Origin: Parietaria judaica
Taxonomy: Eukaryota; Streptophyta; Magnoliopsida; Rosales; Urticaceae
Reading direction: 5' to 3'
DNA length: 64,000 bases
Assembly (NCBI GenBank): GCA_954871525.1
Contig: OX940863.1
Coordinates: 39,728,501 to 39,792,500, forward strand
The notes beneath the pieces are model-generated. The model did not search any database and had not been told where the DNA came from. It saw nothing but the letters and a program-made list of their open reading frames with translations. Below, piece after piece: positions 12,173 to 21,823 of this stretch. The position numbers were made by a program, and so were the translations under genes. Position 1 is the stretch's first letter, and every line of letters begins with the position of its first letter.

Positions 12173-15026
12173 ATGGGTCCTAAGAAGACGGTCTCGAAAT
12201 GGCAAACGGAGTTTCTGACTACAGATTCTCCTAAGTCAGTTCTGAAACCTAAGGATCTGGTTAGGATCCGGGTAGAGTATAAGATTCTCCAATCGATAGA
12301 GCTTAGATTGCCGGGTCCGGATGAACATGCCGACGAGCAGAACTCGGACGGTTGGATCTGTGTATACCAGAGGTTTTTTGAGTCCGGGGGGCTTAGATTT
12401 CCTATTCCCGAGCTCATCCTAAGGTACCTTAGTTACCTAGGGGTTTCTATCGGGCAACTTAGCCCGAATTCTATCCGGATCTTGATGGCCTTGCTTGTCC
12501 GATCCCACGAATGTTTGTATTCACTTACAATCTGGGACTTGTTGACGGGCTTGGTCATCAAGGCCAACGGTCAGGCCAAGGGTAGGTTTTTCCTATCCGT
12601 CAAGGAAGGGGAGATCATAACCGGTCTTCCCAAGAAGGAGAGTGCTTGGACCCACAAGTATTTCTTCTTCATGGCCGGTCAGGAAACGCTCGGTTCTTGG
12701 CTGGGCTATAGGAATGAATGGGTCCACGAGATAGGTAAGGTTCTGGGTTGGGTTTTCTAATTTTTCCTATTCGGTTGTTTTTGTATGTTTGCTAATTTTT
12801 TGTCTTCATCTTATGCAGTCGAGGACCCTGAGAAGCCTAAGTCTCGTCCGATTACAGAGGAGTGGAAGGCTTTGAAGAGGAAGTTGTTTCCTAACGGTCC
12901 GGAGCTGTGGTCGAACTTCACGAAGGAGAGGTTCGAAGCTGCCGGGCTTTGGGTTGAGCCTGACGAGGAAGAATTTCCGGGTATAAATCCTAAATCTGTC
13001 TCTTTGGCTTTGTTTTGTATTTGTCTACTTTATTTTTTCTAAGTGTGGATTTTTGACGTGTAGAGGATATGGACGCTCTTCGCCCGAAGGGTCAGAGTCT
13101 TCGTCAGAGGCGGAGACAGGAGGGTCAGACCGGAGGTTCGGCCTCTGCTGGAGCTGCTCGTCAGGAGACGAGCAGATGGGTTGAGGAGAGGGGGCCTGGC
13201 GCGTCTGCGCCGGCCAAGGCTGCTCGTCAGGAGACGAGTAGGAGGAATGATGAGACTCCTGTTCGGGAGTCTCTTGCTGAGGTCGCCTCTGGGGCGACCA
13301 AGAAGAAGGATGTCGTCGAACTTTCCGACGACGGGGAGAGCACCCCGGAGGTCACGCCTTTGGCGAAGACTTCGGAGAGGGAGGTTGTCCCTCCTTCTGC
13401 TCCTGCTCGTCCTTCCAAGGGCGTGATCCGTCCTTTTCAGGATGGAGCTGCTCCGAGGACGGGCTCAGAGGCGGCCGCGAAGAGGCCGCACGAAGGAAGG
13501 GACTCTGGGGTCCGGAAGAAGGCGAAGGGGGATCCGGCCCCGAAGGAGGTGGTGAGGAGGGACTCAGTCCCGAAAGGAGGCGCGAGGGCCTTGGAGAAGG
13601 GTAAGGGGGTTGCTCAGGAGAGTGAGCGCCCGAAGGAGGCCTCCCGAGGTGAGGCGAGGGAGACGGGGTTGGCTCCCCCGGTGGTTGAAGGGCAGGCTAG
13701 GGAGAAGATGGTCTCCCGGAAGGCGGGGTGCACTTGGATGGGGGACAAGGGTCTCCATAAGGCACCTAAGGTGGCGGCCGGTCTTCTCCGGCAGATTACG
13801 AATGGTGGGGTCGGCAGGGTCCCCAGGAGTATTGCGGAGAAGAGGCCGTACAAGGATATGGCCGCGGCTACAACCCTGGTAAGCATTGCCGGCTTTAGGT
13901 TTGGGTGTTTGCTTTATTTCCTAATTTTTTCTAACTTTAATTTTTGGACGTGCAGCTCGTCGCCTCCATTAATGACATGGTCCTCGATTATGAGGACCAA
14001 TTATATGAGGCTAAAGAGGGCGCGCAAGCCTCCGAGCAGCTTGCGTTGAAGGAGAGGGAGTTGGCTGATGCCGTGGAGGGCATCCGGGTGAAGGCGGAGC
14101 AGATCGTCGTCATGGGCAAGAAGGTTGCCGCTTGCGATGCTCGGATCAAGGGGCTCGGGAATACGGTCGTCGATCTCCGGGAGAAGCTGTCAAACGCTAC
14201 CCGGACGATTGAGGAGGCTCAAGGCGTGAGCGAAGCGGCCGCCAGGCAGATGCTGGCCTCTGACGCGGCCAAAGGACGGGCAGAGGAGTTGGCCAAGAGG
14301 AAGGAGGAGGAGGCCTTGGCCTTGAAGGAGGACGTGCAGCGCCTTGCTGCCGAGCTGGCTGAAGCCCGGCAACGATCTGCCGATCGCGAGGCTGAGAAGA
14401 AAGCTGTCCGTGCCCGATATCGCCGAAAGGTGGAGGAAAGGGACGCGCTAATCGCGTGGTACAAAGGTACGGCTGCCGACAACAGTTGCTTGGATCAAGC
14501 CGAAGGTTGCCTCGAGCTGATCCAAGACATCATTGACGGCAACGTCCAAGATTTCGAGGCTGAGAAGGAGGTCCTAGAAGGCAACGCTGCTCGCTACCAA
14601 GCTCTCTTGGACGCAGTTCCGGCACCGCTGATAGGGTCTCCGGCTCTGTCTCCAGATGCCGAGCTGACCGGTGTTCCTCTTGTAGATTTGAGCCTTCGGT
14701 CCGAGCAATCGTCCGCCAAGGAGTCTGCCTCCGAAGATCCCGCCATCGAGCCCGTCGTTGAAGATCCCGTGGCTGGAGTGACCGTCGTCGATGAGCCCAC
14801 CTTGCCCGCCATTGCTGACACCGAGGAGGTGATCCTCGAGGAGCCGACCCTGAACCAGCCCGTTGCTGCCGAGGAGTCCGTCGCCCTTGAAGAGCCGATC
14901 CTGGACGGGCCCGCCGTCGCCGAGGAGACTGCCGAGCATGGAGCCCAAGCCGGCGAAGGAGAAGGAGAAGAGAAGGAGGGGGATGAGGACCGAGAGGTCG
15001 TGGGGGTACCCGGGGTCGACACATAG
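12173..15026 (+). CDS. Antisense ORF of element 1 with 'putative gypsy-type transposon' domain and long coiled coil
   Basis: Runs opposite to gag-pol. Four exons with small GT-AG introns: 12173-12734, 12819-12980, 13064-13878, 13956-15026. They join in phase to 869 codons plus stop. Residues about 60-190 carry the pattern LRFPIPELILRYLSYLGVS...SIRILMALL...TGLPKKE...YFFFM, matching the plant 'transposase (putative) gypsy type' domain (Pfam PF04195, from memory). Exon 3 is basic and low-complexity, with two AARQETSR repeats. Exon 4 begins with about 200 residues of Ala/Glu/Lys-rich heptads (coiled coil) and ends with an acidic tail repeating EEPTL/EEPIL. Such antisense ORFs are described for Tat elements, but their role is unknown. 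The absence of stops through four exons suggests recent constraint. It is not a transposase by any visible catalytic motif. Confidence 0.75.
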
Positions 15027-15481
15027 AGTGTCCCCCATTTTTTTTTGTTTTTCAATTAATAAGGCCTCAGGCCAAAACAATTTCTATGGGCAAGTCTACG
15101 GCGACTTGAACCCTTTTTTGTAAGGTTTTGGATATGCCCGCGGTTAGGGCCTTTGCTTATTTCTATTTTATGCTATGCTCGTAATTTTTTGCCATACTCT
15201 ACTCGTCTGTGTTTTTAAGTTAATTTTCTAATCGTACTTTTCTATATATGCTTTTCTATCTGAGGTTTCGAATGTCCTATCGTATGCCAAGATAAATAAC
15301 AAAAGATTGAAGGTTTGGAATCTGCTAAGTATAAAAAATGCACGGGTACCTTTTGTCGTTGCGCTCCTTTGACACTTCTCGTCTAGTCTGTTCTGTCCGT
15401 CCATCACAATATTCCGCAGGTCGTGCTTTCTGAAAAACACATTTGTAAAAGCCAGACGTATGTTGTTACATATTTTTTCAA

Positions 15482-15762
15482 GAGGGTTAGGCTTGTTGCC
15501 TTAAGGGACGGGTTGGATGCCCGTTTAGGTTTGTTACCCGGATAGGCTTGTTGCCCTATATGACGGGTTAGTTACCCGGGTAGGTTTGTTGCCTTATGCA
15601 ATGGGTTTGTTACCCGGATAGGCTTGTTACCTTATGTGGGGGTTTGTTACCCGGATAGGTTTGTTACCTTCTGTGATAGGTCTGTTACCCGGGTAGGTTT
15701 GTTACCTTAGGTGATGGGTCTGTTACCCGGGTAGGCCTGTCGCCTTGACGGGGGTTTTGGGA
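15482..15762. repeat. ~40-bp minisatellite downstream of pol in element 1
   Basis: About six to seven imperfect tandem copies, each built from TTGTTACCCGG(A/G)TAGG followed by TTGTTACCTTATG-type sequence. It lies between the antisense ORF stop (15026) and the pol stop (15934). Minisatellites in the region between pol and the 3' LTR are known for Tat elements and can seed satellite DNA (family knowledge). Confidence 0.85.
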
Positions 15763-15864
15763 CATTTTTCCTTTTAGGCCGGTTCTATTGAGCCTTGCGA
15801 TTCATGGTTCTCGGGCCTATTTGGTTTTGGGTTTGGATTGAGACTGCGCCCATCGTTTAGGATG

Positions 15865-15913
15865 GGCTGCCTACGTACCCCAAATTTGGGGATCAAGTCA
15901 TTACGTAGTTCAG
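15865..15913 (-). promoter_or_regulatory. Conserved stem-loop motif (copy 1)
   Basis: On the element's sense (minus) strand: CTGAACTACGTA, then AATGACTTGAT, a perfect 14-bp palindrome CCCCAAATTTGGGG, and TACGTAGGCAGCCC. CTACGTA and TACGTAG can pair to close the structure, and the inner palindrome forms its own hairpin. It starts 21 bases after the pol stop. Related copies occur at 48604-48652 and 61162-61212 with different inner stems. Confidence 0.6.
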
Positions 15914-15933
15914 GGGAGACCGGGTAGGTCGGG

Positions 15934-18900
15934 TTAGGCGTAGTATTTCCTTAAGTGCATGGCATTCCAGCTGCGGAGGACTCTTGTTCCAATCGGGGTG
16001 GCTAGCCGGTATACTCCAGGTTTTACTACTTCGGTGACGATGTAAGGTCCTTCCCAGTTAGCCCCGAGCTTGCCCGCATTCAGCTCGGCGGTGTTCTGGA
16101 AAACTTTTCTGAGGACCAACTCTCCCACCATGAATTTTCGACGTTTGACCTTTGAATTATAGTACCTAGCTATCGAGTTTTGATAGTTAGCAATTCTTAT
16201 CAAAGCTTGTTCTCGTCTTTCGTCGATGTAGTCGAGCTGGTCTTCCCTCATTTCGTCGTTGAGTTTTGTGTCCAAAGGGGCGAATTCCCTTCGAAGGCTG
16301 GGTGTCTCTATCTCTGCTGGTATTACGGCCTCAGTGCCGTGTACCATTGAGAAAGGGGTTTCCCCGGTGGCCCTACGCGGGGTAGTTCTGTAGGACCAGA
16401 GGACTCCTATGAGCTCGTCTGCCCATCGTCCTTTTTTGGTGTCTAGGCGTCTCTTGATTCCGTCCACTATTACCCGGTTAGCTACTTCGGCTTGACCATT
16501 GCCTTGAGGATATCTCGGAGTGGACGTGTTCAAGGATATTTTCCAGTTTATGCAGAAGTTCTGGAATCTCGTTGAAATGAATTGTGGTCCATTGTCAGCT
16601 ATTATCTCTTTTGGGAGGCCGAATCTACTGATGATGTTTTTCCATAGGAAATTTTCTACATCGACATCCTTAATGTTTGCGTATGATTCTGCCTCCACCC
16701 ATTTTGAGAAGTAGTCGGTCACGACGAGTAGGAACCTCTTCCCGGCCGGGGCCAGGGGGAACGGTCCTACTATGTCCATGGACCATTTCATGAACGGGTA
16801 TGGGACTGAGACTGACGAGAGTTCTTCTGCTGGTCTATGTATGGACGGGGAGTGTCTTTGGCATTTTTCGCACCTTTTGGCGTAGTTTTCACTGTCCGCC
16901 AACATAGTGGCCCAAAAAAAGCCTTGCCTTTTTGCTTTGTTTGCTAAAGATCTTCCTCCCGAATGGTTGCCGCATTCTCCCGAATGGATTTCGTGAAGTA
17001 CTATTTGAGCCTCGGTCTTCCCTAGGCACCTTAGGTAGGGTCCGGTGTAGCTACGTTTGTACAGTTTTTCCCCGATCATGCAAAATCTAGCGCTCTGGAT
17101 CCTTAGTTTCCTAGTTTTTTGCTTGTCTCGAGGTTTGGCTCCGGTTAGGATGTAGTTAATGATTGGGGTCCTCCAATCATCCCCTTCTATTCGGATATTG
17201 CAAACTTCGCGGGTTAAGCTGGGTTCGTCTATCGTTTCGACCGGGATTATCCTTTTGACCTCGGGGTCCGAAGTCGAAGCTAATCCGGCCAGTGCGTCTG
17301 CTGACGCGTTTTCACTCCTCGGTATTTGGACTATTTCGACGTGTTCGAATTGTTGAATTAAGCCTTTTACTACCGAGAGGTATTTTTCCATCCTGTCATC
17401 TCGGGTAGCATACTCGCCACTGATCTGACTGGTAACTAGTTTTGAGTCGGAGTGGGCCCTTACTTTCCGGGCTCCCACGGCTTTTGCTAGTTTGAGGCCG
17501 GCGATGAGGGCCTCGTATTCGGTCTCGTTGTTTGTCGCGTGGAATTTCAGTCGAAATGATTGTTCCAACACTTCTCCCGTGGGGGATATCAAACGAATTC
17601 CGATCCCGGATCCGCCTTGGTTTGACGCGCCGTCGACTTCGAGTTTCCATTCTCCGTCCTCGTGGCCCTCTTTTGAACCGTCGGCTGGTAATTCGATGAG
17701 AAAGTCAGCCAATACTTGTGATTTCGCACAGGTTCGGATCTTGTATTCTATGTCGAATTCGCTCAATTCGACGGCCCATTTCGTGAGCCTTCCCGATTGA
17801 TTCGGGCTGTGGAGGATGATTCTCAAAGGTTGGGTCGTCATTACCATGATGGTATGGGACTGAAAGTAAGGCCGAAGCTTCCTCGCTACGGTTATCATTG
17901 CTAGCGCGAGTTTTTCTATTGCCGGGTATCTGGTTTCAGCGTCTTCCAAAGATTTGCTGATGTAGAAGATCGGTTTTTGCTCTCCGCGGTCCTCTCTCAC
18001 GATTACTCCACTCACCGCCGATGGTGAGACAGCCAGATATAAAAACAATGGCTCTCCCAAGATTGGTCTGGTGAGTATTGGTGGGGTGGAGAGGTACCTT
18101 TTCAGCTTTTGGAAGGCCTCTTCGCACTCTTTGGTCCATTCGAACTTTTTATTACCTTTCAAAAGTTTGTAGAAGGGCAAACATTTGTCCGTGGCTCTTG
18201 ATATGAACCGGTTAAGAGCGGCGATTCTCCCAGTCAGCCTTTGCGTCTCTCGAACAGTCCTTGGGGAGGGCATGTTCTGGAGGGCATTTATCTGGTCGGG
18301 ATTGGCTTCTATACCTCGCTGTGTGACCAGATAACCTAGGAATTTTCCTGAAGTTACCCCGAAGGTGCATTTCGTCGGGTTGAGCTTCATTTGATACTTT
18401 CGTAGTATGTTGAAGCAGTCTTCTAGGTGGGTCACGTGATCCGTTGCTTGGGAGGACTTTACCAGCATATCATCGATGTAGACTTCCATAGTTTTACCGA
18501 GTTGTTCGGCGAACATTTGGTTGACTAATCTTTGATATGTGGCTCCGGCGTTTTTCAATCCGAAGGGCATAACTTTGTAACAGTATATTCCTCTATCGGT
18601 TATGAATGCCGTTTTTTCTTGGTCCTCGGGGTGCATTAGGATCTGATTGTATCCCGAGAATGCGTCCATGAATGACAGTAGTTCGTGCCCACATGTTGCT
18701 TCAACTAGACAGTCGATATGGGGCATTGGGAAACTGTCTTTTGGACAAGCTTTGTTCAGGTCGGTAAAGTCGATGCAAACTCTAGCCTTCCCGTTTTTCT
18801 TCTTCACGACCACTGTATTTGCTAACCAGTCCGGGTATTTGACTTCCCTGATGGATCCGGTTTGCAGCAGTTTTGTGATTTCTTCGTTTACGGCTTGGGC

Positions 18901-19209
18901 CCTGTCCGGGCCTAGCTTTCGCCTTTTTTGTTTCACCGGCTTGTAGCTCGGATCTACATTTAGGCGATGGGTTGTGATGTTTGGGTCTATGCCGGGCATG
19001 TCCTTGTGAGACCAAGCAAAACAATCCCGATTTTTGGTCAGGAATTTGAGGAGATCTTTTCTGACGTTATTGTCTAGTCCTTTCCCGATTCCTACCCGGT
19101 GGTCCGGGTTGTCGGGGTCGATCTGGACCTGGACTGTCATTTCCAGGTTAGGTCCGTCCGTATCGGTGGTCCTTTCCTGTCCGTCGTCCTCTTTTTCGTC
19201 TAACGCCAT
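15934..19209 (-). CDS. pol: Element 1 Pol: RT, RNase H, second (archaeal-type) RNase H, integrase
   Basis: 1091 residues from the first ATG. Order: RT (about residues 100-290) with the catalytic YIDD in VYIDDMLVKS. Then RNase H with FLYLAVS...FYISKSL...HTIMVMTT and a short tether. Then a second RNase H from KLEVDGASNQGGSGIG to ADALAGLA, the dual-RNH layout of Tat elements. Then integrase with a Cys/His zinc region (HSGECGNH...CEKCQRH) and the D,D,E residues in WSMDIVGPF, IIADNGPQF and GNGQAEVANR. It ends with a C-terminal module finishing NAMHLRKYYA. All catalytic residues are intact. It shares the reading frame of gag-pro, separated only by TAG-CAA-TTA, so it is more likely made as a Gag-Pro-Pol readthrough product than from its own ATG. 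Confidence 0.95.
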   Translation of the reverse strand: MALDEKEDDGQERTTDTDGPNLEMTVQVQIDPDNPDHRVGIGKGLDNNVRKDLLKFLTKNRDCFAWSHKDMPGIDPNITTHRLNVDPSYKPVKQKRRKLGPDRAQAVNEEITKLLQTGSIREVKYPDWLANTVVVKKKNGKARVCIDFTDLNKACPKDSFPMPHIDCLVEATCGHELLSFMDAFSGYNQILMHPEDQEKTAFITDRGIYCYKVMPFGLKNAGATYQRLVNQMFAEQLGKTMEVYIDDMLVKSSQATDHVTHLEDCFNILRKYQMKLNPTKCTFGVTSGKFLGYLVTQRGIEANPDQINALQNMPSPRTVRETQRLTGRIAALNRFISRATDKCLPFYKLLKGNKKFEWTKECEEAFQKLKRYLSTPPILTRPILGEPLFLYLAVSPSAVSGVIVREDRGEQKPIFYISKSLEDAETRYPAIEKLALAMITVARKLRPYFQSHTIMVMTTQPLRIILHSPNQSGRLTKWAVELSEFDIEYKIRTCAKSQVLADFLIELPADGSKEGHEDGEWKLEVDGASNQGGSGIGIRLISPTGEVLEQSFRLKFHATNNETEYEALIAGLKLAKAVGARKVRAHSDSKLVTSQISGEYATRDDRMEKYLSVVKGLIQQFEHVEIVQIPRSENASADALAGLASTSDPEVKRIIPVETIDEPSLTREVCNIRIEGDDWRTPIINYILTGAKPRDKQKTRKLRIQSARFCMIGEKLYKRSYTGPYLRCLGKTEAQIVLHEIHSGECGNHSGGRSLANKAKRQGFFWATMLADSENYAKRCEKCQRHSPSIHRPAEELSSVSVPYPFMKWSMDIVGPFPLAPAGKRFLLVVTDYFSKWVEAESYANIKDVDVENFLWKNIISRFGLPKEIIADNGPQFISTRFQNFCINWKISLNTSTPRYPQGNGQAEVANRVIVDGIKRRLDTKKGRWADELIGVLWSYRTTPRRATGETPFSMVHGTEAVIPAEIETPSLRREFAPLDTKLNDEMREDQLDYIDERREQALIRIANYQNSIARYYNSKVKRRKFMVGELVLRKVFQNTAELNAGKLGANWEGPYIVTEVVKPGVYRLATPIGTRVLRSWNAMHLRKYYA

Positions 19210-19218
19210 TAATTGCTA
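19210..19218 (-). promoter_or_regulatory. Leaky-stop (readthrough) site between gag-pro and pol of element 1
   Basis: On the minus strand the gag-pro frame ends GCG TAG CAA TTA ATG. The TAG (19216-19218) is followed by CAATTA, which fits the CAR-YYA hexanucleotide that promotes stop-codon suppression in plants (established for tobacco mosaic virus). Frames before and after the stop are the same. The homologous point in the second Tat element has the same TAG-CAA-TTA (35313-35321). Confidence 0.75.
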
Positions 19219-21759
19219 CGCGGTAGATCGCTCCTTTCCGGCTTTGGCGGCTTGGATGTTCCGGAACGCGCTCATGTAGCAAATTCTGGATTGCTTTTGA
19301 TTTCCCTTGATTTCAACGATTTTTCCCGCCCTATTCGGGAAGCGTATTAGTTGATGGTAGGTTGACGGTACGGCCTTCATCATGTGCAGCCAAGGTCTTC
19401 CTAATATCATGTTGTAAACTGACGGGCAGTCCAATACTAGGAAATTTTTGGTCTTCCCGACCCCCGCTGCTGCGATGGACAGTCGCACCGTGCCAATGGC
19501 ATTGATGGTTCCTCCATCGAAGCCGGTTAGCGGGATGGCTTCTCTGTTGATCTCTGTTTCTTCTACTCCCAGTTTTAGCAATGGCTCCAGGAAGATCACG
19601 TCGACTGAGCTCCCGTTATCGATTAGGATCCTGTCCATCGTATACGAGGAAACTAGGAGTGTGACGACCAACGCATCGTCGTGCGGACCAATCAGTGTGG
19701 CCGCTTCACTATCTTTGAATGAGATCTCGAAGTCTGGCTCTTGCCTCGGTACGATTACCGGTCCGGCCTTGAGCCTCCTCTGATGGGCCTTGATGGAATT
19801 TACCGAGTTACCATGTAGTTGGGAACCTCCCACGATAGTGTAGATTCTACCGATGGGCTCGGGGATGTCGCTGAGCTGCTCTCCGGAATTCTCCGTTTCT
19901 TCGTACGTTTGCTCGTCTGATTCCTCGAGCATGTGTACTCGTCCTCTTTTGCTAGGCTGTATGCTTTCGCGCGGCGTTCTGTGTTGCTCTTCTCTTTTCT
20001 GGCCGGTTTGGTGTTGATTTTGGGGAGGGCTTTGCTCGATCGGTTGCCCACCTTTCAGCTCATTGCCGAAGTTTATTTCCCCCAATTCTCCATTGACGTA
20101 CTTTTCCGCTAGGCGAGCACGGAGTACCATACAATTCTTCGTATGATGTCCGAATACCTTGTGGAAGTTACACCACGCTTTTGGGTCGTGCTTTGGGAAA
20201 CCTTTGTGGCTGTATGGTGGGAAGTCTCTCGAGCTGACCAGGACTTCTCCAGGAGTTTCTTCTGCCTCGATCTGTTCTTCGAACTCCGCAGTTTCCGAAT
20301 TTACGTTGAAAACGTACGGGTTTCGCGGGTTGGGTCCGTTGTTGGCCCTCGGATTATGGGTTTGGAATGGGTGCTTCTGGGCTGGAGGGGGATTCCTTTG
20401 TCCCCTGAACGGGATGCTGTGATTCCCGGCCCTAGGCGGCGGCTGCTGCCCGGGTGGCCCGGTATTCCGCTGGTGAACGGGTAGAGACCCATGTCTCCTT
20501 CGCATGGCTTCGAGTTCTTCGTCATGCCTGATCCAGTTGGATGATCTGTGGATTACATCTTCGATGGAGTCGTAACGATTCACGACGATGTCCGTTTTGA
20601 ACTTCGAGTCGTACCATAATCCGGCCGTGAGAGCGGCTATGGCGGTTTCGTCACTGATCCCGTTTATTTTGACCATGGTCTTTTTGAACCTGGTCATGAA
20701 AGCTCTGAGGGGCTCTCCTCTCTCTTGCTGCAAAGCATAGAGGTTCGCCGCCGTGATCTCAGTTTCCATAAACATGGAAAAATGTTTGAGAAAAAGGGTC
20801 GTTAGTTGTCCGAAGTTGTCTATGGAACGCGGTTCAAGTTTCGAGAACCATTCCATCGCCGGGCCGACCAAATTCTCAGAGAAGTATTGGCAGCGCCCGG
20901 CATCCAATTCGTGCGCTTCCAGATGGGCCCGCCCCATCGCAATCCTGAAGGACCTCAAGTGCACTTTGGGATCGGTTGTCCCGTCGTACTTAGGCACATA
21001 TACTCGTCCGCCTTCCCTGAGTATGACGTTAGTTATGACGGACTTAAAGGGTGTCCTTTCTGCCTCCTCCACTAGACGTTCTATCTCGGGGGCAGCGGTA
21101 GTGGCGCTGTGCACGCGAGAGCGCACGTGAATGAGCTTCTCATTCATTTCGGCCATTGAGCGTTTGAGCTCCTCCAGTTCTGTGCGTTGGGGAGCTTGTT
21201 CGGGACGCTCAGCTTGGAGGGGTTCCTGTCCGTACACCGGACTGGGATACCTCGGATACGCGACAGGGTGGCCGTTGAGGGCCTGGCTGATGTTACGGCT
21301 TTGCTCGTACCCCGATTGTCGGTTTTGGGGTCCCGGGCGTTGGTGACTGCTCGAAGCAACGTTCCCCGCGTTAGACGGGTAGAGACCCGTCAAGGGGGTA
21401 AAAAGGGGTGTTCTTGTTTCAGGAGGCGGGGGAGGTGTTGTGGGCCTAGGGCCGCTGGGTAGTCGGGGCTGGTTTCGCCTTGGCGCTTGCGGGTTGTCCA
21501 CGTCGGCGAAGTCGAAGTGGACAGCATCAAGCCCGGTCCGGCCTTGATACCCAGAGTTTTGCCCCGGATCACTCCGGCTAGCGTTCTGACGACGCTCATT
21601 TCGGGCTTGGTTGGCTTCCAGAGAGTCGAGTCGCTGGCGCAGCTCTCGATTCTCCGCAGCACTAGCCTCTAGCTGAGATTGTAGGTTGTTTGATTCTGTG
21701 TTTGGATCCGGGTTGTTCACCTCAGACCCGTTCACGGTTACGACTTCGTTGTTGCTCAT
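19216..21759 (-). CDS. gag-pro: Element 1 Gag and aspartic protease
   Basis: 847 residues from the ATG at 21757-21759 (MSNNEVVTVNGSEVN). A proline/glutamine-rich N-terminus with a coiled-coil segment near residue 35 is followed by the retrotransposon gag core: FRIAMGRAHL, WFSKLEPRSI and LFLKHFSMF. Then comes a CX2HX4HX4C knuckle (WCNFH...GHHTKNC), i.e. the canonical CCHC with His in place of the second Cys. The protease follows, with the active-site motif LIDNGSSVDVIF and the downstream ILGRPWLHMMKAVPS block. The reading frame is open upstream to about 21801, but I chose the first ATG. Ends at TAG 19216-19218, in frame with pol. Confidence 0.93.
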   Translation of the reverse strand: MSNNEVVTVNGSEVNNPDPNTESNNLQSQLEASAAENRELRQRLDSLEANQARNERRQNASRSDPGQNSGYQGRTGLDAVHFDFADVDNPQAPRRNQPRLPSGPRPTTPPPPPETRTPLFTPLTGLYPSNAGNVASSSHQRPGPQNRQSGYEQSRNISQALNGHPVAYPRYPSPVYGQEPLQAERPEQAPQRTELEELKRSMAEMNEKLIHVRSRVHSATTAAPEIERLVEEAERTPFKSVITNVILREGGRVYVPKYDGTTDPKVHLRSFRIAMGRAHLEAHELDAGRCQYFSENLVGPAMEWFSKLEPRSIDNFGQLTTLFLKHFSMFMETEITAANLYALQQERGEPLRAFMTRFKKTMVKINGISDETAIAALTAGLWYDSKFKTDIVVNRYDSIEDVIHRSSNWIRHDEELEAMRRRHGSLPVHQRNTGPPGQQPPPRAGNHSIPFRGQRNPPPAQKHPFQTHNPRANNGPNPRNPYVFNVNSETAEFEEQIEAEETPGEVLVSSRDFPPYSHKGFPKHDPKAWCNFHKVFGHHTKNCMVLRARLAEKYVNGELGEINFGNELKGGQPIEQSPPQNQHQTGQKREEQHRTPRESIQPSKRGRVHMLEESDEQTYEETENSGEQLSDIPEPIGRIYTIVGGSQLHGNSVNSIKAHQRRLKAGPVIVPRQEPDFEISFKDSEAATLIGPHDDALVVTLLVSSYTMDRILIDNGSSVDVIFLEPLLKLGVEETEINREAIPLTGFDGGTINAIGTVRLSIAAAGVGKTKNFLVLDCPSVYNMILGRPWLHMMKAVPSTYHQLIRFPNRAGKIVEIKGNQKQSRICYMSAFRNIQAAKAGKERSTA

Positions 21760-21804
21760 GTTCGTGGAGTGCTTTGAGCTTTTAGGAGTTAGCGAGATCA
21801 ATTT

Positions 21805-21823
21805 CCCACAGACGGCGCCAAAC
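21805..21823 (-). promoter_or_regulatory. Primer-binding site of element 1
   Basis: On the minus strand, directly after the 5' LTR: GTTTGGCGCCGTCTGTGGG. TGGCGCCG is complementary to the CCA end of a plant tRNA; the run resembles tRNA-Asp/Arg type primers used by Tat and Athila elements, but the exact tRNA cannot be fixed by eye. Confidence 0.75.

Noticed and set aside
13944..15080. Several minus-strand frames of 150-170 codons opposite the antisense gene of element 1
   Set aside because: Shadow frames of a GC-rich coiled-coil exon, rich in Arg/Ser/Gly with no domain.
19207..19209. Independent initiation of pol at its own ATG in element 1
   Set aside because: It would require an internal entry or reinitiation. 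Element 2 has no ATG at this point, while both have TAG-CAATTA, so readthrough is the more economical reading.
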